Under the pieces are notes generated by a model. It was not told the origin of the DNA, did not search any database, and saw only the letters and a program-made list of their open reading frames with translations. DNA of 64,000 nucleotides. It comes from Nocardia beijingensis NBRC 16342 (GTDB taxonomy: Bacteria > Actinomycetota > Actinomycetes > Mycobacteriales > Mycobacteriaceae). The DNA is taken from positions 186,001 through 250,000 of the forward strand of contig NZ_BDBC01000010.1 in NCBI RefSeq assembly GCF_001612785.1, given 5' to 3'. Below, piece by piece: positions 1-12,287 of this stretch. Every line of letters begins with the position of its first letter. Position 1 is the stretch's first letter. Position numbers and translations under genes: made by a program.

Positions 1-1
1 A

Positions 2-1342
2 GAACTGCCGCTGCTCGAACTCGGCATCGGTGTCCCTTTCACGTCCGTGACCAGCGCCGCCGCCCGCATTCGAAACGAAGCTCTGCAGGCGGAGCTCACC
101 GCGACTGTCCAGCGCGGCGAAGCACTCGCGTCGGCCTTGTCACGGGGCGGGGGCGTGGCAGGGGTCCTCGAACTTCTGCGGCGGGAAACAGATCTCCCGC
201 TGGTGGTCGTCGACCGCACCGGACGGTGCCTGGCGAGTATCGACTGCCAACTGACCGATGAGCAGATTCGCATCGCCGCCGCGGCTCTGAACCGCACACC
301 ACCGCCGATCGAAGTGGCCATCGCGGATGGTGCACCGTCGGCGCTCTACCTGGTCGAGGGCGCGATGGGGGCCATAGACGCCGGGTTGTACTGCCTCGCC
401 CCGATCGCATCGCTCACTCCGCAGGACCGAGAGGCGCTGGCCCAGGCCGCACGCTTCCTCAGTCTCGAGATCACGAAACAGCAAGCGGTGCATGCGATCG
501 AGGCGCGATTCGCGGCCGAACTACTGGAGATGATCCTGTCCGGGGCGCGACGAACAGGCGAAGTCGCGCAGCGACTGCGGACCTACGGCGTGCCCGCGGA
601 TCGGCCCTTGGCCGTGTTCGCACTCGCGCCGGCGGCACCGCGCGAGACAACCGAGCGCCTGCGCATCGATGAGATCGCCGCCGCCACCGGTGCCGCCTTC
701 TCCGCCAACGGGCTTCCGGTTTTCACCGCTGCCGGAAGTCATGATGTGGTGGCGATCTGTTCCTGGGACCGGACGCAAGAAGAGCTACGCCGATTCTCCG
801 AACAACTCTCGGCCGAGGTCGGTCGACGCGTGCGCCGGCAACGCGTCGTCGTGGGCTTGGGCGAGATCTCGGCCGACGCCAGCGCGCTACGGGAACCGTT
901 GGTGCGCGCGCGAGAGATCTGCCAGATCCTGCAAGCCAGGGGCGGACCGACTGCGGCGACCTTCGCCGAAGTCGCCACTTATCGCATGTTGCTCGGCCTG
1001 CTCGACGAGCACGTGCGCGACGCGTACGCCGACCAGGTCCTCGGTCCGATACGCGACTACGACAGCCGCGCCCACACCGAGTTGGAGAGCACCTTGCGTG
1101 CGTTTCTCGCTCATGACGGGCAATGGGCGGCGACGGCCGCGGCCCTGCACGTCCATGTGAACACCTTGCGGAATCGCATCGGCCGGATCACCGAACTGAC
1201 GGGTCGCGATATCAACCGTCTGCCGGACAGGATCGACCTGTTCCTCGCACTCGAAGCGGAGACGACGGGACCGTCCGCGGCTGAGCGAAAGAGGCGGACT
1301 TCGTCCGATCACCGCCATCACGGCAGCGGCTCGAGTTCGTAG
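2..1342 (+). CDS. PucR-family transcriptional regulator, 5' end missing
   Basis: The reading frame is open from base 2, so the true start lies outside the window; an internal GTG at 47 is not the natural start. The first residues (ELPLLELGIGVPFTS) look like the end of a PucR-type purine-catabolism sensory domain, followed by a variable central region. The C-terminus (about 70 residues before an Arg/His/Ser-rich tail) is a PucR-type helix-turn-helix, with LRAFLAHDGQWAATAAAL and then HVNTLRNRIGRI. Proteins of this family are cytoplasmic DNA-binding regulators, often of nitrogen or catabolic genes. The target cannot be told from here, because the next gene is convergent and unrelated. Family assignment is firm; the signal sensed is unknown. 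Confidence 0.85.
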   Translation, partial: ELPLLELGIGVPFTSVTSAAARIRNEALQAELTATVQRGEALASALSRGGGVAGVLELLRRETDLPLVVVDRTGRCLASIDCQLTDEQIRIAAAALNRTPPPIEVAIADGAPSALYLVEGAMGAIDAGLYCLAPIASLTPQDREALAQAARFLSLEITKQQAVHAIEARFAAELLEMILSGARRTGEVAQRLRTYGVPADRPLAVFALAPAAPRETTERLRIDEIAAATGAAFSANGLPVFTAAGSHDVVAICSWDRTQEELRRFSEQLSAEVGRRVRRQRVVVGLGEISADASALREPLVRAREICQILQARGGPTAATFAEVATYRMLLGLLDEHVRDAYADQVLGPIRDYDSRAHTELESTLRAFLAHDGQWAATAAALHVHVNTLRNRIGRITELTGRDINRLPDRIDLFLALEAETTGPSAAERKRRTSSDHRHHGSGSSS

Positions 1343-1373
1343 CGTAGCCACGCACGGCCCGAACAACCGTCCA

Positions 1374-2552
1374 CTAGTGGGTTCGCGGGTCCACCGCGGT
1401 GCACAGAAAGGCGGTCGGCGTGCGCCCGATGCGAGTGATCACGAGCGTGAACGGTTGGGAGCCAGCCGGTTTCAGGTTGCGGCGCAGCCGGTCGGGGTCC
1501 ACGTCGACGCCGCGGGCGAGGATCTCCAGCGGCCCGCAGTCGTGGCGGCGGAGTTCGGCGCGTAGGGCCTTCTCCCGGTAATCGAGACGATCGATGATGC
1601 GGAAACCGCGCGTCCCCGCTGGGATGCGATCGCCGGTCAGGTAGGCGATGCGCGGGTCCAGTTGCCACAAGCCGTGTTTCGCGGCGTAGTGGCGGACGAG
1701 TCCGGCGCGCACGACCGCGCCGTCGGGGTCGATGATCCATTGCCCCGGTGCGCGCTCCTCGATGACGTCGGGCTCGGCATCGGTGATGGTCCAGGCGGCG
1801 GACTTGGACGAGAGCACCGTGGCGCGGCGGGTGACACCGGACTCGGCGAGTCCCGGCGACCACAGGCACGCCTCGCGCACCGAGCCGTCGAGCGACACCA
1901 CCTCCACCTCGCCGGGCCATCCGAGCCGGTCGAAATCCAAACCGGGAGCGCATTTCACGGCGAGATCGCGCCCGCGATAGGTGTCGAGCAGATCCGGCAG
2001 CGGCGGTTGCAGTTTGGCCGGGTCGTGGGTGCGGCGGCCGTCGGCGCGCCGGGCCGGATCGGCGATCACGACGGTGCCGACGCTGCACGACCTCAGCGCA
2101 TCGGCCTTGACCAGCAGGACATTGCGATGGCCGGACAGATTGCGGGCCGCCATGGCCAGCCGCACCTCGTCCAGATCGCTGCCGAGCACGGCGGGACAGT
2201 GCGGCGCCAGCGCGGCCAGTTCAGCGCCGATGGAGCAGGTCACGTCGTGCACCGTCCGCCCGGCCAGGCGAGCGGCCCGGTGTTCGGCGACAGCCGTCGG
2301 GGTCGCTTGTTGCAGGGCGTCGTCGGTGAACAGCCACTCCTCCGCGTCGGCGAGTTTGGCCGTGGCGCGGCGGCGCAATCGCACCGTCTCGACCAGCGCA
2401 GCGGCCCGGTCGCCGTGGGCGCGGCGCACCTGCTCGAGATCCTTCAGCAGGGATGCCGAGGTGAGCGCCAGTCCGTCCAGCTCGGCCAGAGCGGCCCGGC
2501 CGGTCGCGCCGTCCAGATACCCGACATCCTCGCGGGTGAAGCGATAGGCCAC
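1374..2552 (-). CDS. Class I SAM-dependent methyltransferase with THUMP-like C-terminal domain
   Basis: A 392-residue protein beginning MAYRFTREDVGYL. Residues about 120-200 hold a Rossmann methyltransferase core: HDVTCSIGAEL is the glycine-rich motif I region, GSDLDEVRLAMAARNL the acidic motif II, and a later VVIADPARR stretch resembles the catalytic DPxR motif of nucleic-acid methylases. The C-terminus (PLEILARGVDVDPDRLRR) matches the THUMP-like domain of the actinobacterial family that includes M. tuberculosis Rv3037c. It is probably an RNA-modifying enzyme, but the substrate is not evident. It is the last gene of a minus-strand series whose order follows Rv3037c-Rv3043c. Confidence 0.75.
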   Translation of the reverse strand: MAYRFTREDVGYLDGATGRAALAELDGLALTSASLLKDLEQVRRAHGDRAAALVETVRLRRRATAKLADAEEWLFTDDALQQATPTAVAEHRAARLAGRTVHDVTCSIGAELAALAPHCPAVLGSDLDEVRLAMAARNLSGHRNVLLVKADALRSCSVGTVVIADPARRADGRRTHDPAKLQPPLPDLLDTYRGRDLAVKCAPGLDFDRLGWPGEVEVVSLDGSVREACLWSPGLAESGVTRRATVLSSKSAAWTITDAEPDVIEERAPGQWIIDPDGAVVRAGLVRHYAAKHGLWQLDPRIAYLTGDRIPAGTRGFRIIDRLDYREKALRAELRRHDCGPLEILARGVDVDPDRLRRNLKPAGSQPFTLVITRIGRTPTAFLCTAVDPRTH

Positions 2553-2727
2553 TATCGGTTCCGCACCGGCGGGTGCGCCGAGTCGACCCGCCTGATTCCG
2601 CCGGTGGTGATCCCGAAGCCCTCGGCCCGGTCACGGCGCTCCCAGACCGGCGGCGACATGGGCTGGCCTCCGCCCGCCTCGGCAGCACCGAGCGTGCTGC
2701 CGAGGCGGGCGATGTGGTTGCGCGACA

Positions 2728-3705
2728 CTACTTCCCGGCGGAGCTGGGCTTCACGCCGGTGATCATGGCGTTGTAGAAGAACTGGCGTGGGACCACCCGG
2801 CGCATGACGTTCTCGTCCACCCAGCTCAGCCCGAGCCACGCGCGGTACATCGCCATCCGGTAGCGCCAGGTGAGCTTCTCGGCGGGCACGGCCGCTTCGA
2901 AGGTGCGCACCGGCCAGCCCCACAGCGCCGCGGCGAATTCCTCCGTCTTGGCCGACACCTCCACCGCGCCCGCCGAGCGAGCCATGGCCTCCAGCTGGTG
3001 CGGATCGAAGGTGTGCAGGTCGACGACCGCCTCCAGGGCCGCCGCGCGCGAGGACTCGTCCAGCTCCTCCTGCGGACGCCGCCAGTCGCTGAGGATCGGC
3101 AGCTTGGTGACCGTGGTGGTGGCCTTCCAGGTGATGCGGCCGAGCCAGCGGGCGTAGAAGTTGCCGACCGTGGTGGGCTCACCGGCGAACACGAAGCGGC
3201 CGCCCGGCTTCAGCACGCGCAGGCACTCCTTGAGCGCCAGCTCGACGTCGGGGATGTGGTGGAGCACCGCGTGGCCGACCACCAGATCGAAGGTGTCGTC
3301 CTCGTAGGGGATGGTCTCCGCGTCGGCGACCCGGCCGTCCACGTCCAGTCCCAGGTTCTGCGCGTTGCGCAGCGCGACCTTCACCATGCCGGGCGACAGG
3401 TCGGTGACCGAGCCCGATTTCGCCACGCCCGCCTGCATCAGGTTCAGCAGGAAGAAGCCGGTACCGCAGCCCAGTTCGAGCGCCTTGCCGTAGGGCAGCG
3501 GCGCGGGGCCGACGGCCAAGTCGAACCGGCCGCGCGCGTATTCGATACAGCGCTCGTCATAGGAGATGGACCATTTGTCGTCGTAGGTCTCGGCTTCCCA
3601 GTCGTGGTAGAGCACCTGGGCCAGCTTCGTATCCTTGAGCGCTGCTTCGACCTCTGCCTCGGTGGCGTGCGGGTTCGGCGCGGGGTCGTCGGGACGTACC
3701 GTCAT
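2728..3705 (-). CDS. Class I SAM-dependent methyltransferase (Methyltransf_11 type)
   Basis: A 325-residue cytoplasmic methyltransferase. The SAM-binding motif ALELGCGTGFFLLNL is followed by the acidic and post motifs (SGSVTDLSPGMVKVALRNA, then FDLVVGHAVLHHIPD), all typical of Methyltransf_11 proteins. Start chosen at the ATG at 3705 (MTVRPDD); a TTG three codons upstream is also in frame. Length and position match M. tuberculosis Rv3038c, a conserved protein of unknown substrate. The C-terminal 130 residues are less conserved and probably recognise the acceptor. No operon partner overlaps it. Confidence 0.8.
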   Translation of the reverse strand: MTVRPDDPAPNPHATEAEVEAALKDTKLAQVLYHDWEAETYDDKWSISYDERCIEYARGRFDLAVGPAPLPYGKALELGCGTGFFLLNLMQAGVAKSGSVTDLSPGMVKVALRNAQNLGLDVDGRVADAETIPYEDDTFDLVVGHAVLHHIPDVELALKECLRVLKPGGRFVFAGEPTTVGNFYARWLGRITWKATTTVTKLPILSDWRRPQEELDESSRAAALEAVVDLHTFDPHQLEAMARSAGAVEVSAKTEEFAAALWGWPVRTFEAAVPAEKLTWRYRMAMYRAWLGLSWVDENVMRRVVPRQFFYNAMITGVKPSSAGK

Positions 3706-3742
3706 GGTCGGCAAGCCTACCCAAATCCGCAGTTGACGCCTG

Positions 3743-4519
3743 CTATCGGCCCACGAATTCGGCCGACCCTGGACCGTTGGCCAGATAGGAACCTGTTCCT
3801 ATCAGGCGATCTTCCGTCGTGAACAGGGCCGACCACTCGCCACGGGCGCGATCGAGGCCGTGCGGACCGGCTTCGAAGACCGCTTTCGCCGCCGCCAGCG
3901 CGCGGGCAGGCCCGTCGGCGAACTGGCGCGCCCACCGCATCGCGGCGGTGTAGACGTCGTCCGGCGCGACGACTTCGTCGACGAGGCCGAGCGCCTTCGC
4001 CTCGTCCGGTTCGACGAACCGGCCGGTGTAGACGAGGTCCTTGGCCGCGCCGGGCCCGATCAGCAGGGCCAGGCGCCGGATGCCCGCGAGCGGGATGAGC
4101 CCCGTCTTGATCTGCGGCAAGCCCAGTTTGACGTTGTCGCCGATGACGCGGCGGTCGGCCCCCAGTGCCAGCTCCAGCCCGCCGCCGAGGCAGTAACCGC
4201 TGATCGCCGCGACGGTGGGCTGCGGGATCCGGGCCAGGCAGCCGAGGGCGTGCTGCACATCGGCCGCCATGGCGGCGGCCTGAGCGCTCCCGAGCCCGAA
4301 CAGTTCGGCCACGTCGTCGCCCGCGCAGAACACGCGCTCGTCGCCGTACACGACCACCGCGGCGACACCCGGGTCGGTGGCGACGGCGTCGGCCGCCTCC
4401 GCCAGCTCGCGCGCCAGCTGCACGTTCAGCAGGTTCATCGGCGGGCGGGCGATCCGGAGGACGGCCACGCGCCGCGCGGCGGAACCTTCGGTCAGCTCCA
4501 GGGTCACGAATTCGGCCAT
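3743..4519 (-). CDS. Enoyl-CoA hydratase/isomerase family protein
   Basis: A 258-residue crotonase-fold protein starting MAEFVTLEL at the ATG at 4519; a GTG at 4528 is less likely. The oxyanion-hole segments are visible: RVFCAGDDVAEL and ISGYCLGGGLELAL. The glutamates expected for a classical hydratase are not both obvious in the PQIKTGLIPLAGIRRL segment, so it could be a hydratase, an isomerase or a related crotonase. The place in the cluster corresponds to echA17 (Rv3039c) of M. tuberculosis. Likely role: beta-oxidation or degradation of acyl-CoA. The exact reaction is unassigned. Confidence 0.85.
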   Translation of the reverse strand: MAEFVTLELTEGSAARRVAVLRIARPPMNLLNVQLARELAEAADAVATDPGVAAVVVYGDERVFCAGDDVAELFGLGSAQAAAMAADVQHALGCLARIPQPTVAAISGYCLGGGLELALGADRRVIGDNVKLGLPQIKTGLIPLAGIRRLALLIGPGAAKDLVYTGRFVEPDEAKALGLVDEVVAPDDVYTAAMRWARQFADGPARALAAAKAVFEAGPHGLDRARGEWSALFTTEDRLIGTGSYLANGPGSAEFVGR

Positions 4520-4885
4520 GGGACGCACGCTACCGGGTGCCCACCGTCACCAGCGGTGAGCCCCGAGGACGGCGACGCCGGGTCACCGGGCGCGGGTCGC
4601 GCTCGGCACGATGAGCGAGCACGAGCGGCGGCGATCGACCAGGCGACCCGGTGCGCGGCTACGGATGGTCGGCGTCTTTCGAGGAGCGGCGTGGCGCGAG
4701 GTCGATCCGGACGTTGTCGGAGGTGGTGATGACGAAGACACGGTCACCGCGTTCCTTGTCCGCGGCTGAGGCGTTCGGCCGATCCCGAGAGGGTGACCCC
4801 TACCGCGATGACCCCGCACCCACCCCGGAAGCTACGCACTCCCAGGACGGGCGCGGGCAAGCCGGGCTCGGATCACCGGCGCCGT
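4520..4885. other. Intergenic region, no supported gene
   Basis: About 366 bases between the divergent ends of the hydratase and NUDIX genes. The only candidate is a 59-codon plus-strand frame at 4729-4908 with a reasonable ribosome site (GGAGG), but it runs antisense into the NUDIX gene and its composition (Pro, Arg, Gly, Asp) looks like random GC-rich translation. The segment should hold the promoter of the hydratase gene. I see no strong hairpin or repeat. Confidence 0.4.
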
Positions 4886-5725
4886 TCACGGGCGTACGGA
4901 CCCCTTGAGCCGCCCGGCGTCGGGCAGGTCGGCGAAGTAGCGGTGGTTGTCGGGGAAGGACAGCAGTTGTTTGCCGTCCCGATCGGCCAGCACCGGCATG
5001 ATCGGATCGATCCGGCGCTGCGCGGCCGAGATCTCGGCCGTGGAGCGGAATTCGCCGAGCGCCACCAGCTGCGCCCAGGTCGGCGGGAGCAGCACGTCGA
5101 CGCCCGAGCGCCAGCGTGCCAGCGCCTCGGCCGGAGTGCTCCAGCGCACCTCCGCCGCCTCGGAGGTGGCGCCGTCGGCGCGCTGGCCCTCCGGCAGCAC
5201 CGCGACGAAGAAGCGGGTGTCGTAGCGGCGCGGCTCGATGACCGGGGTGATCCAGTTCGCCCACGGCCGCAGCAGGTCGGCGCGCAGCACCAGCTTCTCC
5301 TCGGCGAGGAACGACGCCAGCGTCGTTTCCCTGCGCTCCAGCCTGCCGCGCGCGTCCCGGTAGCCGGTGGTGTCGGAGACGACGCTGTCGGCGGTCGGCC
5401 CGGCCAGCAGCACGCCGCACTCCTCGAACGTCTCGCGAACGGCCGCGCAGACCAGCGCCTTGGCCCTGGTCTCGCTGGTCGCGAACTGCTCGGCCCACCA
5501 CGCGGGTTCTGGACCGGCCCAGGCGATATCGGCCGTTCCGTCGGACGGGTCGACGCCGCCGCCGGGGAACACGGTCATGCCGGCGGCGAACGCCATGGCG
5601 CCGACCCTGCGCTGCAGGAAGATCTCGGGTCCGTCGGCCCCGTCGCGCACCAGCATCACCGTGGACGCGTCCTTGAGCGGCGGTGCCGGTTGCTGAGAGT
5701 CTGCCTGCGCTTCTGTCTCACTCAC
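4886..5725 (-). CDS. NUDIX hydrolase
   Basis: A 279-residue protein read from the GTG at 5725 (VSETEAQADS). The Nudix motif is split: FPGGG at residues 53-57 and RETFEECG at 97-104, with a roughly 40-residue insertion between them containing a Trp-rich PEPAWWAEQF. This layout is typical of the NUDT19/CoA-pyrophosphatase-like subfamily rather than of MutT. It would hydrolyse a nucleoside-diphosphate-linked substrate in the cytoplasm; which one is not predictable. Its place matches Rv3040c of M. tuberculosis, between the enoyl-CoA hydratase and the ABC ATPase, which weakly favours acyl-CoA or CoA turnover. Confidence 0.8.
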   Translation of the reverse strand: MSETEAQADSQQPAPPLKDASTVMLVRDGADGPEIFLQRRVGAMAFAAGMTVFPGGGVDPSDGTADIAWAGPEPAWWAEQFATSETRAKALVCAAVRETFEECGVLLAGPTADSVVSDTTGYRDARGRLERRETTLASFLAEEKLVLRADLLRPWANWITPVIEPRRYDTRFFVAVLPEGQRADGATSEAAEVRWSTPAEALARWRSGVDVLLPPTWAQLVALGEFRSTAEISAAQRRIDPIMPVLADRDGKQLLSFPDNHRYFADLPDAGRLKGSVRP

Positions 5726-5754
5726 CCTTGCACCATAACCGGCGCGGTCGGATG

Positions 5755-6588
5755 TCAGCGGGTGCGGTGGCTGCCCGCCCGACGCGAGCGCCGCGCGAAA
5801 TAGCGGCCGTCGACGCAGTCGAGCGCGATCGACTGACTGAAGGCGTCGCTGAGGTTCTCCGCGGTGAGCACGTCGGAGAGCAGGCCCTGCGCGACGACTT
5901 CGCCCTCGTTGAGCAGCAGGCCGTGGGTGAATCCCGGCGGGATCTCCTCCACGTGGTGGGTGACCAGCACGATCGCGGGCGCGTCCGGGTCGGCGGCGAG
6001 ATCGCCGAGCCGCTCCACCAGTTCCTCGCGGCCGCCCAGGTCCAAGCCCGCGGCGGGCTCGTCGAGCAGCAGCAGTTCGGGATCGGTCATCAGGGCGCGG
6101 GCGATGAGCACACGTTTGCGTTCGCCCTCCGACAGCGTCCCGTAGGTGCGGTCGGACAGATGTTCGGCTCCGAGACTTTCCAGCATGTCGATGGCGCGAT
6201 CGGTGTCGACGTCGTCGTAGCGCTCCCGCCAGCGGCCGAGCACCGCGTAGCCCGCGGACACCACCAGGTCGCTGACCTTCTCGTCCACCGGAACCCGGCT
6301 GGCCACCGCGGCCGACGACAGGCCGATCCGCGGACGCAGCTCGCTGAGGTCCACCTTCCCGATCCGCTCCCCGAGCAGATGGGCGACGCCCGCCGTGGGG
6401 TGCAGCTCGGCGGCGGCCATCCGCAACAGCGAGGTCTTGCCCGCGCCGTTGGGGCCGAGGACCACCCAGCGTTCGTCGAGCTCGACCTGCCAGGTGACCG
6501 GGCCGACGAGGGTATTGCCGGAGCGGCGGACGGTCACGTCGGTGAAATCGATGAGCAGATCGGGATCCGGTTGCGGCACGCGCTCCAT
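5755..6588 (-). CDS. ABC transporter ATP-binding protein
   Basis: A 277-residue ATPase. Walker A GPNGAGKT at residues 45-52, the signature LSEGERKR, Walker B LLLLDEP and the H-loop VTHH are all intact, so it should bind and hydrolyse ATP. No permease gene is adjacent, so the membrane partner, if any, is elsewhere; some stand-alone ATPases of this kind are not transporters. It sits 29 bases upstream of the NUDIX gene on the same strand and may be co-transcribed with it. Its order corresponds to Rv3041c of M. tuberculosis. Confidence 0.85.
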   Translation of the reverse strand: MERVPQPDPDLLIDFTDVTVRRSGNTLVGPVTWQVELDERWVVLGPNGAGKTSLLRMAAAELHPTAGVAHLLGERIGKVDLSELRPRIGLSSAAVASRVPVDEKVSDLVVSAGYAVLGRWRERYDDVDTDRAIDMLESLGAEHLSDRTYGTLSEGERKRVLIARALMTDPELLLLDEPAAGLDLGGREELVERLGDLAADPDAPAIVLVTHHVEEIPPGFTHGLLLNEGEVVAQGLLSDVLTAENLSDAFSQSIALDCVDGRYFARRSRRAGSHRTR

Positions 6589-6724
6589 CTTGGCCCACCC
6601 GAGGGTGCACTTGCCAACGCAGGGAGGGAAATCGAGCCGGGCGGTCGGATCTACGCTGGAAAGTCGCCGTCCCGGCCGGATCGGCCGGACCGTCCGACAC
6701 GCCCGCGACGCCGTAGCGGAGGGT

Positions 6725-7522
6725 TCACCAGGACAGGGCGGGCACCGCGATCACGGTCATGGAGCCCGGCGCCACTTCGGTGTACCCGGCGTCGCGCACG
6801 GCGACCGCCGCGCCATCGGCCACCTGTCCGGCCAGCGCTGCCCAGCGCTGCGCGTCGGCCTCGCGCACCGCGCAGCGGAAGCCGAGTTCCGCCCACCGCA
6901 GCGCGTGCTCCACCGGCAGCGCGCCGGCCAGGAGCATGCTCGCGTGGCCGACCTGCGCGGCGGACTTGCCCAACGTCATCCCGAGCCCGGCGTTCACCCA
7001 CAGCACCGGCAGTCCCGGATCGGGCGGGCCAGGCTCGTCATGGGCGAGGTCGGTGCCGCCGATCTGCAGACGCTTGATCCGCGGATCGACCTGGCCCACC
7101 GGTCCAGGGACCAGCGCCCGCGCCTGCGCGCCGTCGATCTCCACGGTGACGCCGGCGACGGCGCAGGTCGCGGCCCACTGCGCGCCGCGAGCGCGCCGAG
7201 CCACCTTGCGGATGCGCGAACGCTTCCAGGCGAGATAGCGTTCCTCCCACTCGCCGCCCGGTCCGACGCGCTCGTCCAGGCACAGCGCCACCGCGGCCGA
7301 CGCGGCGGCGGCCAGCAGCGCGCTGCGCGGCGGCGGATCGGTTTTCGGCAGGTGCAGGACCATCTGCATCGCCTGCACCATGGCCGGGTCGTCGGGATCG
7401 CCCGCGCCGTAGCCGCCTGCCAGTTCCGCGTGCCTGACCAGGAAACCCTCGATGTCCATTGCCGCCGTGCGGATTTCGCCGCCCTCCCGGACTTCGGCGC
7501 CGCATTCCGGAATGCTCGTCAT
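6725..7522 (-). CDS. Peptidyl-tRNA hydrolase-like (PTH2-type) protein
   Basis: A 265-residue protein read from the ATG at 7522, nine bases downstream of a GGAGG site; a frame extension upstream is not needed. The C-terminal half carries the PTH2-like features: VNAGLGMTLGKSAAQVGHAS, containing the GK.AAQ.GHA core, and the ending RDAGYTEVAPGSMTVIAV, which resembles the DAG.T...G..TV.A motif. The N-terminal 130 residues are an actinobacterial extension. PTH2 enzymes recycle peptidyl-tRNA, but many actinobacterial members are uncharacterised. It is inserted between the homologues of Rv3041c and Rv3042c. Confidence 0.7.
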   Translation of the reverse strand: MTSIPECGAEVREGGEIRTAAMDIEGFLVRHAELAGGYGAGDPDDPAMVQAMQMVLHLPKTDPPPRSALLAAAASAAVALCLDERVGPGGEWEERYLAWKRSRIRKVARRARGAQWAATCAVAGVTVEIDGAQARALVPGPVGQVDPRIKRLQIGGTDLAHDEPGPPDPGLPVLWVNAGLGMTLGKSAAQVGHASMLLAGALPVEHALRWAELGFRCAVREADAQRWAALAGQVADGAAVAVRDAGYTEVAPGSMTVIAVPALSW

Positions 7523-7658
7523 CGCCCCACCTCCGGCGCGCCGCACCCGGTCATCGCTCCGATACGCAGCGCGAACAGGGAATCGCGCACCCGTCCTCCG
7601 ATCGCCACATGATCAACAGCAGCGAGCCTACCGATGCGAGCGCGACCGGGCGCGGTGA

Positions 7659-10801
<3,143 letters not shown>

Positions 10802-10973
10802 TGATCCTCCTGAAAGGTGCCTTTAGGTCGCTCCGCAGGCTCCGCTGATCGCATCCATTCCGATGTCGGAACAGACGACAGTTCGCTTGCGCTCTCCGAA
10901 TCGTAAACCCGTCGGGATGCGCCCGACCGAACGGGTCCTACTCTCTGTCGTATTTGTTTGGCTGTGTTTGTTG

Positions 10974-10992
10974 CCAGCGCCTGCGGCGCTGG
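10974..10992. repeat. Small hairpin upstream of ctaD
   Basis: CCAGCGC at 10974-10980 pairs with GCGCTGG at 10986-10992 across a five-base loop. It lies directly beside the much larger inverted repeat at 10995-11089 in the ctaD/VOC intergenic space. Function unknown. Confidence 0.5.
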
Positions 10993-10994
10993 GT

Positions 10995-11089
10995 GTTCGC
11001 GGCCCCTCGATGGCTCGCGTCCGAGTGACCGCCGCTTGCTCCTTCGTCGCGGACGCGGCGGCCACTCGGACGCGAGCCGGGCCGCGAAC
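10995..11089. repeat. Large imperfect inverted repeat in the ctaD upstream region
   Basis: Three stacked helices can be traced by eye: 10995-11005 with 11079-11089 (11 bp), 11012-11027 with 11063-11078 (16 bp, perfect) and 11029-11035 with 11055-11061 (7 bp). They are separated by a six-base bulge and one mismatch and close a 19-base loop. It lies in the 516-base space between ctaD (minus) and the VOC gene (plus), where no protein is supported. It could be a leader-RNA structure, a chromosomal palindromic repeat or a remnant of a small mobile element. Confidence 0.7.
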
Positions 11090-11317
11090 GGCGGATGCTC
11101 GGTCTCGCTTCGCTCGAAAGACGTGGTCGAGGTGGGTGGTCCAGTAGTCGGCGACCGATGGGTTGGACGCGCGCTCGACAGTGGTGAGGCGGTTGCCAGT
11201 GACAGCACCCCAGGACCGATGCGCGCACGAACCCACTCGTGCCGGGACCGATTAGTTCTTCGAGCGGGGGGCGTCTGTAGAGGTGACACGAGTTCCACCA
11301 CTGGCAGGAGGGCTGTG

Positions 11318-12124
11318 ATGACCACACCGAAGCGCACGAGGATCGGCGATCCCTGTTGGGTCGACTTGTACAGCTCCGATCTCGATCGGAGTATCGCGTT
11401 CTACCGCGAACTGTTCGACTGGAGCGCGGAGAGCGCGGGCGAGGAGTTCGGCGGGTACGTCACCTTCCGCAAGGACGGGCGCGCGGTGGCGGGGGCGATG
11501 GCGAGGATGCCCGGCGACACCGACAGTCCCGAACAGTGGACCGTGTATCTGGCCAGTTCCGGCGCGCAAGCCACGGCCGACGCGGCGACGGCGGCGGGGG
11601 CGTCGCTGATCGTGCCGCCGATGGCGGTGGGCGAGCTCGGCACGATGGCCGTGCTCGGCGATGTCGGTGGCGCGGGCGTCGGCATCTGGGAGGCCGGTAC
11701 GTTCCCCGGCTTCGAAGCCGTGGGTTTCGTCTCCGGTGGTGAGTGGCGCGATCACGCGGGCGCACCGTCCTGGTTCGAGCTGCACACCCGTGCTTACGAC
11801 GCCTCGCTGACCTTCTACCGCGAGGTGTTCGGCTGGTCGGACGTCTTCACCGTCTCCGACGCCCCTGAGTTCCGCTACTCCACCATCCACGCCGAGAGCC
11901 CGATGCTCGGCGGCGTCATGGACGCCTCGGCTTTCCTGCCCGAGGGCGCGCCCGCGGGCTGGATCGTCTACTTCGGCGCCGACGACGTGGACAAGACCGT
12001 GGAGCGGCTCACCGAATTGGGCGGCACGGTGCTCTCGCCGCCGCAGGACACCCCTTACGGCCGGATGGCCGCGGTCACCGACGCCACCGGCGCCCGTTTC
12101 AGCATCGGCGGCAATCGAGCCTGA
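11318..12124 (+). CDS. VOC (glyoxalase/bleomycin-resistance fold) family protein
   Basis: A 268-residue protein made of two VOC modules: IGDPCWVDLYSSDLDRSIAF (residues about 7-120) and AGAPSWFELHTRAYDASLTF (about 140-265). Each has the F/W-E-L-x-T/S and FYREVF/FYRELF pattern of this fold. VOC proteins bind a metal and serve as glyoxalases, dioxygenases or drug-binding proteins; nothing here fixes the substrate. The ATG at 11318 follows a CAGGAGG site and is preferred over the GTG just before it. The gene has no obvious operon partner and is not part of the order shared with mycobacteria. Confidence 0.8.
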   Translation: MTTPKRTRIGDPCWVDLYSSDLDRSIAFYRELFDWSAESAGEEFGGYVTFRKDGRAVAGAMARMPGDTDSPEQWTVYLASSGAQATADAATAAGASLIVPPMAVGELGTMAVLGDVGGAGVGIWEAGTFPGFEAVGFVSGGEWRDHAGAPSWFELHTRAYDASLTFYREVFGWSDVFTVSDAPEFRYSTIHAESPMLGGVMDASAFLPEGAPAGWIVYFGADDVDKTVERLTELGGTVLSPPQDTPYGRMAAVTDATGARFSIGGNRA

Positions 12125-12287
12125 CCGCAGCGGCCCGCACGAAGGTCCGCCGTCCACCCGCGCGTTGGGATCGGATTCACTCCGGCGGATTCTTCGATCG
12201 GGTGGTCGATTCCTCGCCCGCGAAGCGCAGCGCACCGCCTCGACCTCACCCACGGCTCGACGCGCGCCGACCTGTACCCTCACTCGC

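Noticed and set aside
4729..4908. A 59-codon plus-strand frame with GGAGG upstream
   Set aside because: It overlaps the NUDIX gene in antisense, has biased low-complexity content and no visible motif.
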